A stretch of DNA of 64,000 nucleotides from Pectinophora gossypiella (lineage: Eukaryota > Arthropoda > Insecta > Lepidoptera > Gelechiidae): positions 2,486,624-2,550,623 of the forward strand of contig NC_065431.1 of NCBI RefSeq assembly GCF_024362695.1, written 5' to 3'. Position numbers and translations under genes: made by a program. The notes beneath the pieces were generated by a model. That model did not search any database, had not been told where the DNA came from, and saw only the letters and a list, made by a program, of their open reading frames with translations. This document shows positions 11,393 to 22,807 of this stretch, in pieces (position 1 is the stretch's first letter; each line of letters opens with the position of its first letter).

Positions 11393-11615
11393 GTTGGAAC
11401 CTGACAGAGGGCAGCAGTAACTGTCTGTACTTCAGAGGCGGAGGACAGGAGTCCTAGTATGGCTTTGTAATAGACTACTCTGGGCGCCATCCCACTTGCG
11501 TCAGACAGAGTACTGCGGGGCGGAGGGCAAGAGGGAAACCACTGCCCTATTTTTCTTTAAAAAAGTAGCATGGAAAATGCTGCACCGACAAGAGCGTGGC
11601 TCTTAAATTTATGAT
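11393..11615 (+). mobile_element. LINE-W 3' end (copy 1)
   Basis: CAGAGGCGGAGGACAGGAGT, GGCGCCATCCCACT and the terminal CACCGACAAGAGCGTGGCTC. Copies at 15222, 22437 and (reverse) 40825. 11616-12148 shows no gene. Confidence 0.6.
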
Positions 11616-12148
11616 GATGACAGAAAGCGATAAGAATGTTGCAATGCGAGAAATTCAAAAAAAATTTAAAGTTATTATTATTTGATAAATGTATTATGAT
11701 GTAAGAGAATTCACGAATACCTAACTATTACTGAAGTTTGCTATGTAAGTAAGTATGTAATTTAATCTCAAATGACAATTTTTTGTGTAATTTTCATATG
11801 TGCTTTTACATTTAATTCTAAACATTATTTAAATATTTGTATACCTATTTGTAGGTGAACGTAGTGAACTAACTATTAACACCAACCTGTAAAACTAGTT
11901 TTATGTACCTATGTTCAATGCAAATAAAGAATCTGAATCTAAAAAAAGCTATCATGGATTTTTGGTCACGGATGCTTAATGCGTAGCACTGCCTACCGAA
12001 TTAGGAATGGCGGTCGTGAGTTTATTTAAGCCGCGGCGTATTTTAAACGCGCAGACGACGCGCGGAATACGCGCGTATACGCGAATCGATCGCAGCCCTG
12101 TAACCTAAGCACACGGCACGATTGTGCACGTTCGTCTACTACGCGCGT

Positions 12149-12424
12149 ATCACCTCATCAATCCTGGTGTCAGGGTTACTATTGAGCCGCCAAAGGCCCC
12201 TGACATGACTCATGTAACGACTACGTACCTACATCACTAAGTAGCAACCAACGGCTTAACGTGCCTTTCGAAGCACGGATCGTCTTACTTTCGGACAATC
12301 AGGTAATCGGCCTGTATTGTAATGGGATCACAAAGTGATTTTTGTGATATGCCCCCACCGGGATTCGAACCCAGGACCTCCAGATCGTGAGCTCAACGCT
12401 CAGCCATTGGACCACGGAGGCCGT
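12149..12424 (-). mobile_element. SINE-A, near full length
   Basis: Reverse copy, head complete (ACGGCCTCCGTGGTCCA in sense), tail missing its last 30 bp. Confidence 0.75.
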
Positions 12425-12683
12425 GGCCGAAGTGTAAGCATAGCAAACGCAACAATCAGCATCGACGGCGGTTCTCAAAACGCGTGACTTCTGCGCGTTT
12501 AAAATACACCGTGTGCTATGGGCCTTAGTAATTAATTATCTTTAAAAAATAAGTAATACGGTTGCCAATAGATAAGACAAGTAGATAAGAGAACAATAGT
12601 TTTGTCCCAAATAATAATTATTATACATTGTTTTACCCGTTATTATGTGTTTTAATTAAAATAATAATATTATTTTTATGAAC

Positions 12684-12850
12684 TCAACGAGGAACTTTCC
12701 AGGCCAATTTCCCCAAAAAACAATACAGATGGCGTTGTTTAACTCCTACGTGATAAAATACCTTATTTCCTTATTGCTCGGATACATAATTATGCAAAAA
12801 ATAATGTAATATTATTACATTTTTCTTTATTAAAATTCATTTTAATAAGT
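12684..12850. mobile_element. Dispersed repeat F
   Basis: GGAACTTTCCAGGCC, CAGATGGCGTTGTT and ACGTGATAAAATACC recur at 36118 and 49243; the last copy shows F is a foldback of about 430 bp. Confidence 0.5.
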
Positions 12851-12884
12851 TAAACAGAAAAATGGAAATGTTTTCTGTCATAAT

Positions 12885-13349
12885 TAAAACACATAATAAC
12901 GGGTTCTTACCTCGTTTAAAATGGGGATATGAGACTCCTCATATTTGGACACTGTTGCAAATGCCATGATCACGGAATGACTGAGGAGATTGGAGTGGAG
13001 TAGGTAGATCCATATTTTTCTACAGACAGACATATCTGTCTACCCTCTTTCTTTGCCGCTTGTTTATGTTTTTGATATCGGAATGTTCGGAACAATCAGA
13101 ACTCGCACCAAACTCACTACGACAAACCGCACTCACTGTGTCCTCACGTTTTGTCACCACATTAGGCCGTTTCAAGCTTTTTACAACACCTACCACAGGA
13201 TTCCACATGCTCGATAATTTGAACCCGTCTTCCCTATTGGCACTTGCAACAGTGTCGAAATATCGGGAGTCTCATATCCCCATTTTAAAGAGGTAAGAAC
13301 CCGTTATTATGTGTTTTAATTATGATAATAACCGCGTAAACTTAAAATT
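12885..13349 (+). mobile_element. S element, long form (copy 3)
   Basis: Same ends as the 225-bp form, but with an extra internal section of about 240 bp (TCTTTGCCGCTTGTTT, TCGGAATGTTCGGA, GTCACCACATTAGG). The 3' end is CCGCGTAAACTTAAAA. A short half copy is at 12636-12668. An open frame through the middle is probably chance. Confidence 0.65.
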
Positions 13350-14063
13350 TTTTTTTTTTGTTTTGGTTTTCCCCGAAGGGTAAGGCAAAGGGAACTATGC
13401 CCATACAGCCATGTCTTACGTATTTTTTTTTCTTGATGATTAATGAAATGATGAAAGGTGATGATGATGAAACCCTCGGAGTAGACTCCTACTCCGAACC
13501 CCAAACGAATTAACTCAAAAGTCCGCATAAACTTTCGAGTTATGAAGCGGCTTCCTGGCACGAAGCGAAAATAGGCAGATACACTTTGTTTATTGAATAC
13601 CCCGATGTAATAACACTCGCGAATGTCTTCCGACTAACTTAATGCGATCATTAACCACAAAACAAAACACCACTTCGTATTAATTATTTAGATCATTCAA
13701 TGAAGAAAGCAACTGTCCCGTTCCCGTTTCCCGCCAAAAAGCCCTTAAAACAATGTTTTCTGTCACCTTTAAATTTTTCTTTTATTTTATCATTGACCTA
13801 AGAAACTACCCAATTCTGCCCGAGTGACGTCATCAATAAAAGCAGTCAACCACCATTGCGGGTTAATTCATAATTAAAATTCGAAAATAAATCAAAAGAA
13901 AAATGAGATTGTATTTTGACTGGCTTCTGTTTCTATATTAGCATTTTATAATTTATCTTCCAGTCAAATACCTTATTCTACTAGCATCTAATGATGTTTC
14001 TATCAAATAGTAACACTTATAAAACTGTAACTATACTTTTAAAATGTTACATAACATAACATA
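13350..14063. other. No gene; element BB at the start
   Basis: 13345-13430 repeats the 8880-8965 sequence. The rest is unique AT-rich DNA. Confidence 0.45.
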
Positions 14064-14200
14064 AACAGCTCATACGTCCCGCTGCTAGGCACAGGCCTCC
14101 CCTCAATCGTAGGAGGTATGGAGCATACTCCACCACGCTGCTCCTCTGCGGTTTGATGGAGATATTTTACAGCTAATAAATGCACCGAAACGGCTTAACA
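14064..14200 (-). mobile_element. SINE-B, 3' part
   Basis: Reverse tail: CATACGTCCCGCTGCTAGGC and CTCCACCACGCTGCTCC. Confidence 0.65.
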
Positions 14201-14227
14201 TAACTGCCGTGTGGCGTGTAGTATGGC

Positions 14228-14340
14228 TTAAAATGGTAACATCAGTTTTAAAACGGTAACAACCCGACGACTATAACATTACTTTTATGAAGGTAACATT
14301 CTTTTTACGACGGTAACATTCCTTTTACGACGGTAACTTT
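14228..14340 (-). repeat. 20-bp minisatellite over the protease stop codon
   Basis: On the minus strand the unit GTTACCGTCGTAAAAGGAAT occurs twice almost perfectly and then decays over about three more copies. The first unit supplies the last coding residues (LPS) and the TAA stop. Confidence 0.7.
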
Positions 14341-17300
14341 TGCCCTAAAGCAGCGGCAGTGCTCCTCAACCAGGGTAGATAGGAAGCCACTCTAGTATAG
14401 ACCCCAGGCCTCGCCCGCCGCGCGCAGCCCGCCCCCCAAGACACTACGCCGTGTAGCTGCCAATTACTACCTGACAAGCACGCCAGAGGGCCCCCGGAAT
14501 CGCCACGGCAAGCGTCTACTCCTCCTGAGAGAATTCCTGTGAAGAAGATTCCTTTTAAACGATCACTTTTTAATTGTCAAGATTATTTTATGTTTAAGTT
14601 CAACAGAGAGACAGAGAGAGGTTGGAAGCGTTTGAGATGTGGTGTTGGCGAAGTATGGAGGGTATAAGCTGGCCTGAAATGGTGTCAAATGAAAAAGTGC
14701 TGGAAAGAGTTATCCTTAACTGGAAAGAACCATAATGAAGGCTATAGAGAACCGCAGAGGAAATATGATTGGCCACCTGATACGACACGATTCATTTATA
14801 ACAAACATCATAGAAGGAAAAATTGAAGGGAAGAGAGGAAGGGGTACACCTAGGAGAACATTTATAACAACAGATAAAAGAAAAGGTGCAGGTCGTGTCG
14901 TATCGGGAGGTGAAGGATTTGGCGGGAAGAAGAGAGGAAAAGCGATTACTCCACCGACAAGAGCGCAGCTCTGAAATTAAGAGAGAGAGAAGTTCAACAG
15001 GCACAGACGTCTGTCTGTCTAGGCAGAGGTGTTAGTTTCAGGTGACCGGTAGACCGAAATGAGATGTTGGCTGAGTTCGCATAGGGACCCAGACCTACGG
15101 GGTATTACGTAGAAACCTTGCCCAGAAATACGGTTGAAGACCTCAACGGTTGCAGAGGCGGAGATGGGAGCATCGGTACGGCAATGCAGGACGGAAGGGG
15201 CAAGTCACAGGGACTGTAACCTGGAAACTGACAGAGGGCATCAGTAACTGTCAGTACTATTCAGAGGCGGAGGACGGGATTCCTTTGAAATAGACTGCTC
15301 TGGGCGCCATCCCACTCATGTCAGATAGATAACTGCGGGGCGGAAGGCAAGAGGGAAACCTATTTTTCCCTAAAAAAGTAGCATGGAGGATGCTACACCG
15401 ACAAGAGCGTGGCTCTTAAATTAATGATGATGAATATAATCTTCACTAATCATACTTAAAAAGACGTTCTATTGTTCACTTACCTGCACAGATCATAGAG
15501 TCTAATATGGCTTGCTGACGTCCACCCAGGACCTGATTCTTTCTACAAGTAGTCAGGTCTAGCACAGGAACCGCGGCAGCTCTCAATACTGGAGCGAATG
15601 ATTCCGTGCTCTCTGAAAGAAATTTTGTATCAAATTTTGTAAGCGCCTAGTTAAAAAATATAGTAAATTTTACTGACGAAGCCTGTGGTGGATTTACATT
15701 CTGTTTTTTTATTATTTATTTAAAATCAATTAATATAAATTTAAAATTAAATTATACAAAATAAGTTTGAATTGCTCATCGAGTAAATTTTAATAAACTT
15801 TTTATACAGTTTCTACGAACTACGAACCATCTGTCTGCGGAGCTGTTTATAATAAAAATGATAATCTACGATTGTATATTAGTGTGTGTGCCTAGTTAGA
15901 TAGTCAGAGCAAAAGTGAACATAAGCACGATTGCTACAAAAGTTTACGTAGGCGCTATTGACATTTTAAGCCGCTTTTTTCTTACCAAATTATAAATACT
16001 GCCCTCAGCACTCCCCGTAGGCCCGGCCAAGTAGTGAACTTGCGATATCTAGACGGCCAAGTAGTGAACTTGCAATATCTAGATAGATAAATAAAATACT
16101 TCGAAAGGCACGTTAAGCCGTTGGTCCCGGTTACTATTTACTGATGTTAGTTAGTAGTCGAGCCATGTCAGGGGCCTTTGACGGATCCATAGTAACTCTG
16201 ACACTAGGGTTGACGGGGTTGGTAATCTACCTCACAACCCACATGATAGAAGACCTTAAGAATCAAAATCCAATTTAGTGCTCTCTATTCGGCCAAGTAG
16301 TGCAGCTAATCACTTCAGAACCCCGATACCGACCCCGCCGGCGCGGTCGACGATTTTCCTCAATCAGCGCTTATCGCTATCGACCCGCTAGGGTCGATTA
16401 ATTCCTTCAAATATTTTTCCTTTCAGACGACGCCCTGAGTCGAGGTTCGCGCCCAACTGGGCACCCTCAGGCCTGTTGGCTTAAACGTTGTACCGCGAGC
16501 CTTCAGCGCTCCCCATTTGTCCGGCCAAGTAGTTAATGCCATCTGCGGCAAATCAACAATAATTCACGTATAAAAAAAGGCCAATTAGTGACTATGTGCA
16601 TACCTGCTTGGTATCCCCAGCCGCTCACAGCGCACCACTTGCCCGAGCTGTCCCCGTGCTGGTCCGGTAGACATATTGGTCGAACATGACTGTTAAACTG
16701 CAGCCTGCCACCAGACTTTGCCACCACCACCAGGGCAATGTCGTTGCTGTGTGGACCGTCTGGACATAAGACAAAAAAACGCATATTAAAAGGGTGAGAG
16801 CAGCACTCCCTATTTGTCCGGCCAAGTAGTTAATGCCAGCTGCCACAAATCTACAATGAAGTACGTTAAAACTAATTGGTGGATATCCCATATATGGGAG
16901 TCTCATATCCTATTATATGTTTTAATTAAGGTCGTAAGGCCCAGATGCCTTTTAAAATCCAAATCCCATTGTTTAACTATTGTGTCTGGAAATCCGGGCC
17001 TTACGAGGTTAAAATATTTTTATTTTTTTATTATTATATTACTTTTTTCGCGGTCCTGTGCGTATTCCGGCCAGTCCCTCCGACAAGCGTCCAAGTCGTC
17101 ACGCCATCTCCTTCGAGGTCTGCCACGACGCCTGTATCCGTCATGAGGCACCCAATGCGTGACGATCCGTGCCCACCGCTCAGGGTGCATGCGACAAACA
17201 TGTCTTGCCCAATCCCATTTGAGTTTGGCGGCCTCCCGTCCCACATCAGCAAGCGAGGAAGGGGAGGCCTTTGCCCAGCAGTGGGATCTTGTAGGCTAGA

Positions 17301-20300
17301 TTAGATTAGATTATATTACTCACTCTTTCTGAAGTCAGGGTGCGAGACCACCTTCTCGGCGAGGAACCGCCGCTCGTGGCGATCCTGCACCTTCAGACGG
17401 TGCTCGCCCACCACCAGCCTGATGTGCTCCAGGTGTAGAGGTTGCTGGAAGAAGGGTGACACTTGTTGCTTGTGAGTCATGTCAGAGGCCTATGGCGGCT
17501 GAGTAATAACCCTGGTGGGTTGATGGGGTTGGTAATTCACCTCACAACCCACACGATACAAGAAGACTTGTAGAACAAGAGTTTGAGCGTTAGGCTCACG
17601 ATCCGGAGGTCCCAGGTTCCAATACCGGTGGGGACACATCACGAAAATCACTTTGTGATACCTAGTTTGGTTATAGAACATTACAGGCTGATCACCCAAT
17701 TGTCCGAAAGTATTTTCTGTATTTGTATGATCCGTGCTTCGGAAGGCGCGTTAAGCCGTTGGTCCCGGTTACTACTTACTGATGTAAGTAAGTTGTCGTT
17801 ACAAAAACCATGTCAGGGGCCTTTGGCGGCTTAGTAGTAACCCTGACACTAGGGTTGATGAGGTTGGTAATTCACCTTACAACCCACACGATAGAAGAAG
17901 ACCAGGGTTCATCGTTAATGGTACTACCGCCATGAGAGAAGGAAATGCCAACTATCAACTGACCTTGTCAAAGCAATGAGCGGCCGACAGTACCAGACGT
18001 TCAGCGATGACTGCTCCTCCGCAATGATGCTCGAAGGTCAGCCTGTCAGGGTCCAGCATTTGAATCTCCACCTGGAACCGAAAAATAAAACTTAATTAAA
18101 AAAAACGACTTCAAAATTTGTCAAATATAAGGTCATCATCATCATCATTAGCCCATTAACGTCCCCACTGCTGGAGCACGGGCCTTCCCTATGGATGGAT
18201 AGGGAGATCGGGCCTTAAACCACCACGCGGGCCCAGTGCGGATTGATGGTTATTGACGACTGCTAATGCAGCCGGGACCAACGGCTTAACGTGCCTTCCG
18301 AAGCACGAAGGAGCTCGAGATGAAAACTTTTTTTGTGGTCACCCATGTGGCCTTTGCGAAAATTGCGTAACTTCAAGAATCGCAGACCAAGCGCGTTAAC
18401 CGCTGCGCCGCTAAGTTTTCATCTCGAGCTCCTGCGTGCTTCGGAAGGCACGTTAAGCCGTTCCCGGCTGCATTAGCAGTCGTCAATAACCATCAATCCG
18501 CACTGGGCCCGCGTGGTGGTTTAAGGCCCGATCTCCCTATCCATCCATAGGGAAGGCCCGTGCCCCAGCAGTGGGGACGTTAATGGGCTGATGATTATGA
18601 TAGGTACCAGCTTAAGAAAAAATACAGAGATGATTCACACACATTACCCAAGGACGTATCTTATGTAAGACATTTGCAAAACCATGGAAGATTGCATAAA
18701 AAATAATAACAAAAGAAAATCGATTTCTCACTCGTTCAGAAAGAGAAAGTTGACACAATGCGCGCGCGCGCAGTGATTTCTGACCGCTAATATGGCGGCT
18801 GTTGTCAAAACTTGACGACTAGTGAGGGGACTTCAAAAAGTTTGGAAATATCCGGTTCCGACAGAGAGAGGGATTGGAAACGGCCTCCGGTCCAGTGGTT
18901 GAGCGCTGGACTTACAATCCGGAGGTCCCGGGTTCGAATCCCGGTGGGGACATATCACTAAAATCACTGAGAGCTCGGTGGCGCAGCGGTTAACGCGCTT
19001 GGTCTGCGATTCTTGAAGTTACGCAATTTTCGCAAAGGCCACATGGGTGACCACAAAAAAGTTTTCATCTCGAGCTCCTTCGTGCTTCGGAAGGCACGTT
19101 AAGCCGTTGGTCCCGGCTGCATTAGCAGTCGTTAATAACCACCAATCCGACTTGGGTCCGCGTGGTGAATTAAGGTCCGATCTCCCTATCCATCCATAGG
19201 GAAGGCCCGTGCCCCAGCAGTGGGGACGTTAATGGGCTGGTGATGATGATGATTCGAAGTAACTTCCGTGCTTCGGAAGGAACATTAAGCCGTTGGTCCC
19301 GGTCACTACTTAGGGTCTTAGGGTGGTATTAATAAACTAATCTCAGCTGGGACTGCCCTCAAGATCATGCTCAAATCTCTGTTTTTATATAAGAACTGTC
19401 ACATTGACATGATCTTGAGGGCATTGTTTTAAGTTTACGCGGTTATTATCATAATTAAAGCACATAATAACGGGTTCTTACCGCGTTTAAATGGGGATAT
19501 GAGACTCCCGACTCCACTCCAATCTCATCAGTCATCCCGTGATCATGGCACTTGCAACAGTGTCGAAATATCGGGAGTCTCATATCCCCATTTAAACGCG
19601 GTAAGAACCCGTTATTATGTGCTTTAATTATCTTGAGGGCAGTCTCGAAGCTGAGATTAGTTTATTAATACCACCCTTACTGATGTAAGTATTTAGTCGT
19701 TACTTGAGTCACATCAAGATTTTTTTTTTTTGACGTGACTTATTGTAGATTTGCCGCAGATGACATTAACTACTTGGCCGGACAAATGGGGAGCGCTGAA
19801 GGCTCCCGGTACAACGTTTAAGACAACAGGCCTGAGGGTGCCCAGTTGGGCGCGAACCTCGGCTCAGGGCGCCGCACTATGGAATATGGTAGAACAAACG
19901 CGTATCAAAATTCATTTTTTCACCAATTGAAATAGGTCCTTCTATCAATGTAATATAATAGTTCGAAAGTCGAAGATTCATATTCTGTAGCGCAATTCAT
20001 ATTATATTTGGTGAAAGTAGTTGTTTTCATGTGGTAAAGTTAAGGTTCATGAAATTGGGAAATATCAAGTTCCTCATTGACGATTTTCAAAGTCAGATAG
20101 TTTTAAAACTTAAAATGAAAGGTATATGGTATTATATATTTTTGAAAAGCTTATCTATCGGAAAATTTAAACAAATTAAATTGATTGTTTTTATACGAAT
20201 ATATACGTAAAAAAAATTAAAGAAGAAATGGAGGAAAAAAAAGGTTTTCTTCAACTTCGTCGAAGCTTTTAACATTTACCGGCGTTTAGCCGTCTGAGAG

Positions 20301-21686
20301 GAAAAATATTTGAAAGAATTAATCGACCCTAGTGGGTCGATAGCGATAAGCGCTGAATGAGGGAAATCGTCGACCACGCCGGCGGGGTCGGTATCGGGGA
20401 CCTGAAGTGTTTGGTGTCGCGAGCTGATTGGCTGCCTCTATGGCTAGAGTAATCGGGTCGTCGGGATCGTATATTACGTGCTTCGGACGCCGATACTTTT
20501 CAGTACCGTCCCTAAGCGGAATGTACTCGGAAGCCGCAACTACCAGGGGAGGTCAAGAAGAAGAAGTATTGATATCTAATGGTTTCCAGGATTTGCGCCT
20601 GGTTAATGGCAATAGGCTTGCCCCCTATTTCATGGGACTTAACACTTTCAAGGACAGAACGTCTACGGACATTCCGATTCCAAGGTGTCATACTACCTAT
20701 TATGAACCATCAATGACCCATGGTATCTGTCAGTGAAAGGGTTAAACATAGCCGGAATGGGTGTATGTACTGTCCCCTATTTCATGGGACTTAAAAAACA
20801 TAGTTGGCGAGAAGTGGGTGTGTTGTGGGTGGGTGTAGCCAGTGGTCCCGGTTACTATTTACTGACGTAAGTAATCGTTACATGAGCCATGTCAGGGGCC
20901 TTTGGCGGCTCAATCATAACCTTGACACCAGGGTTGATGAGGTTGGTATTCACCTCACAATCTACACGTTAAGAAGAAGAGAGTTGGTGTGAATACTGTA
21001 CAGCTCTGTCTAACCCTTCTGGGAAACGGGCATGATGCTATTTTAGGTTAGGTTATAATATATCTTTCCTCGTCAACAGCCTCCGTGGTCTAGTGGTTAG
21101 AGCGTTACGGTCACGATCTGGAGGTCCGGGTTCGATTCCCGATGGGGACATTGTCGAAATCACTGTGTGAGACTGTCCTTTGTTTGGTAAGGACTTTTCA
21201 GGCTTGAATCACCTGATTGTCCGAAAAAGTAAGATGATTCCGTGCTTCGGAGGGCACGTTAAGCCGTTGGTCCCGGCTATTAGCCGTAAAAACACCTACA
21301 CTAACCCGCACTGGAGCAGCGTGGTGGAGTATGCTCCATACCTCCGGTTGATTGAGGGGAGGCCTGTGCCCAGCAGTGGGGCGTATATAGGCAGTTTATG
21401 TATATCTTACCTGCCAAGGAAAAGCTCCATACGGCGTTTCGGAACCTCCGACAATCTTTCCCTTCCGTGGGTTGAAGTCCACGGTTCGAGTCCCGCATTG
21501 CATTCTGTCCTTCCCAGGACTAGACACCATGTTCTGGTTAAGATAGTTCGTCGAAAAACTAGAAAAAGCCTTCGAAGGTCTTGTCCTGTTCCGGGTGTAA
21601 TACTCCATATGGTTCACTTGGTTGACGAAGTAATCTCCTTGGATGGAATTGAAGAAGAAGAAGAAGAGAAATATTTCTGAACGCAT
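14325..21686 (-). CDS. Secreted trypsin-like S1 serine protease, 6 coding exons
   Basis: Predicted secreted serine endopeptidase of 329 aa, assembled from exons 21686-21411, 18071-17964, 17444-17324, 16759-16604, 15612-15484 and 14524-14325 (stop TAA at 14327-14325). All introns are GT-AG and the phases agree. Residues 1-17 form a signal peptide with a run of phenylalanines. A pro-region of about 60 residues follows, with a cysteine (C64) that probably links it to the catalytic chain (C198). The activation site is K77|IVGG, so a trypsin-like enzyme should activate it. The catalytic triad is complete: H124 (SAAHC), D175 (NDIAL), S273 (GDSGGP). D267, six residues before the serine, together with G294 and G304, predicts cleavage after Arg or Lys. 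Ten cysteines fit the usual S1 disulfides plus the interchain pair. I start at ATG 21686; an upstream in-frame GTG is not a eukaryotic start. The substrate is unknown (immune cascade, digestion and development are all possible). Confidence 0.9.
14600..14990 (+). mobile_element. LINE-X 3' end with broken ORF (protease intron 5)
   Basis: Encodes the end of a LINE protein: ENRRGNMIGHLIRHD, then GKRGRGTPRRTF, then a frameshifted LLHRQERSS-type end. Followed by an AGAGAGAG tail. Frame breaks show it is dead. Confidence 0.65.
15222..15435 (+). mobile_element. LINE-W 3' end (copy 2)
   Basis: Second W tail, with a further 220 bp of related upstream LINE sequence from 15001 (GACCGGTAGACCGAAATGAG). 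It ends 48 bp from protease exon 5. Confidence 0.6.
15613..16603. mobile_element. Protease intron 4: SINE-A and D fragments
   Basis: Contains D scraps at 15990-16080 (a duplicated GGCCAAGTAGTGAACTTGC), the 3' half of SINE-A at 16097-16256 (+), and a D copy at 16285-16575 (+) that ends 28 bp from exon 4. Confidence 0.6.
16795..16935 (+). mobile_element. D fragment followed by an S fragment
   Basis: TTTGTCCGGCCAAGTAGTTAA (21 nt block, seen at 16810) marks D; GGGAGTCTCATATCC at 16898 marks S. Both are short remnants in protease intron 3. Confidence 0.5.
17020..17245 (-). mobile_element. RTE-like LINE fragment, C-terminus
   Basis: Minus-strand peptide KWDWARHVCRMHPERWARI and the motif RRRGRPRRRWRDDLDA is the conserved C-terminal end of RTE-type reverse transcriptase polyproteins. 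The forward-strand tail GCCCAGCAGTGGGATC at 17258-17290 lies beside it in inverse orientation. Confidence 0.7.
17473..17905 (+). mobile_element. Two SINE-A copies in tandem
   Basis: A 3' end at 17473-17567 is followed at once by a near-complete copy at 17579-17905. Lies in protease intron 2, between exons 2 and 3. Confidence 0.7.
18126..18411 (-). mobile_element. SINE-C, left half of a head-to-head pair
   Basis: Full-length reverse copy with CATCATCATCATCATTAGCCC tail (21 nt in part) and 5S-like head near 18345-18410. Confidence 0.75.
18413..18603 (+). mobile_element. SINE-C, right half of a head-to-head pair
   Basis: Headless forward copy starting at the GTTTTCATCTCGAGCTCC hinge. With the copy before it, it forms inverted arms of about 190 bp. 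Confidence 0.75.
18968..19255 (+). mobile_element. SINE-C inserted in SINE-A
   Basis: Full-length: GGTGGCGCAGCGGTTAACGC head, GGGTGACCAC, hinge, core, and GATGATGATGAT tail. Confidence 0.8.
19315..19676. mobile_element. Foldback element U inserted in SINE-A
   Basis: Inverted ends GGTGGTATTAATAAACTAAT and its inverse, with TTA on both sides as the likely target duplication. Carries an S element inside. Confidence 0.7.
19424..19629 (-). mobile_element. S element inserted in element U (copy 4)
   Basis: Full-length S in reverse, flanked by a 12-bp duplication ATCTTGAGGGCA at 19412-19423 and 19630-19641. Confidence 0.8.
19729..20500 (-). mobile_element. D element with a 410-bp insertion
   Basis: D runs 19729-19880 and resumes at 20290 (GTCTGAGAGGAAAAATATT). 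The inserted AT-rich sequence (19881-20289) matches nothing else in the window. Confidence 0.6.
20637..20745. mobile_element. Half of foldback V
   Basis: AACACTTTCAAGGACAGAAC and TACCTATTATGAACCATCAA match the arms of V at 29734-29931. Confidence 0.6.
20840..20980 (+). mobile_element. SINE-A, 3' half
   Basis: Starts within the core (GTGGTCCCGGTTACTATTTA) and ends ACACGTTAAGAAGAAG. Confidence 0.65.
21077..21400 (+). mobile_element. SINE-B, full length, next to protease exon 1
   Basis: Head CCTCCGTGGTCTAGTGG, B-box GGTTCGATTCCC, core, tail GCCCAGCAGTGGGGCGTATA. It ends about 10 bp from the splice donor of protease exon 1 and is antisense to that gene. Confidence 0.8.
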
Positions 21687-22436
21687 TGTCACTTGACACT
21701 TGTGGTTATAATTTAAAAATAAAATAAAAGCTGCTTATTTAATACTGGTCACACTTTGTTTGGCTGAATTTGATTTTCGAAGTCAGGGTGGTTATTATTT
21801 TTTAGTAAATTGTTAAGTAATTTGTTCGTGTCATTTAAAGTTTTTTGCTGGGAAACGATTTAAAACCGAAATTAAGTAGCTATCTATCTGTCATTCTTAA
21901 TTTAAAATTCAAACTTTTTCGAAAAACCTTTTTTTAACTCAGAAAGAAAACAAAAAGAAATCGCGCGGGTAGTGTCTTCGAACAGTTCGAACGAACGATA
22001 CGCGTTCTTTTTTCAAATTTTCAGTTAGCGAAAAGCACGTCCTCGCGTTGCGACTGCCAAAAACGGAGTGAAGTGAAGAAGGATCGATTTATTTTTTTTA
22101 AAAATGATCTGTGCCGGCACTCGATCACAATGCCATATGGTACACATGAGAATGTGGGTCACTGGATCAGTCTAGAGATGCCATAGTGATTCTACTGAGA
22201 CAGTTTTTATTATTTACTTAGGTAAGTACCTATCTATGTTTTTTAAGAATAGCTTTAAAATGCGAACTCATTTTATTGTTAATGACTTTAGTTATTTTTG
22301 AGGGTAGATGGGGCAGATAGTACGGTATAGAAAACGAAACACATCTTAATGTTTCCTGAACTTGGCTCACGACATTTTTGGATGTTTGGATCTTTATATA
22401 ATATATATTATAACATGAGCTCATGAGTCGCAGGTA
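21687..22436. other. Upstream region of the protease gene
   Basis: No repeats are obvious. AT-rich sequence immediately upstream of the start codon may hold the promoter or a leader exon, but no element can be assigned with confidence. Confidence 0.35.
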
Positions 22437-22675
22437 GGGTAACCTGGAACCTGACAGAAAGCAGCAGTAACTGTCAGTACAATACAGAGGCGGAGGACAG
22501 GAGTCCTAGTACGGCTTTGAAATAGACTACTCTGGGCGACATCCCACTCGCGTCAGACAGAGTACTGCGGGGCGGAAGGCAAGAGGGAAACCACTGCCCT
22601 ATTTTTCTTTAAAAAAGTAGCATGGAGAATGATAGACCGACAAGGGCGTGGCGGAAATTAGTGATGATCATGAGC
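22437..22675 (+). mobile_element. LINE-W 3' end (copy 3)
   Basis: CAGAGGCGGAGGACAGGAGT and GACCGACAAGGGCGTGGC. A reverse copy of repeat Q follows at 22684-22806. Confidence 0.6.
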
Positions 22676-22807
22676 TCATGACTAGGTACATCCATCGTAA
22701 GATGAACTAAGTACCCACACCTCACCGAGCTTTCTCTAAGTCCTGTGTTGGTGTCTTGATAGGTGGTGTGCTGTATCGCTGTCTTTTTATAATGGTCGTT
22801 TAGAGAG

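Larger units (their letters stand above)
18882..19723 (+). mobile_element. SINE-A split by SINE-C and by element U
   Basis: SINE-A head at 18882-18967, middle at 19256-19314 and tail at 19677-19723. Joined in order they make one SINE-A. Confidence 0.75.

Noticed and set aside
13060..13296. 78-residue frame inside the long S element, with a partial relative at 38390
   Set aside because: The second copy breaks the frame and there is no recognisable domain, so it is treated as chance.
21180..21680. 166-residue plus-strand open frame
   Set aside because: It is SINE-B sequence joined to the antisense of protease exon 1; the minus-strand frame with IVGG and matching phases is the real gene.
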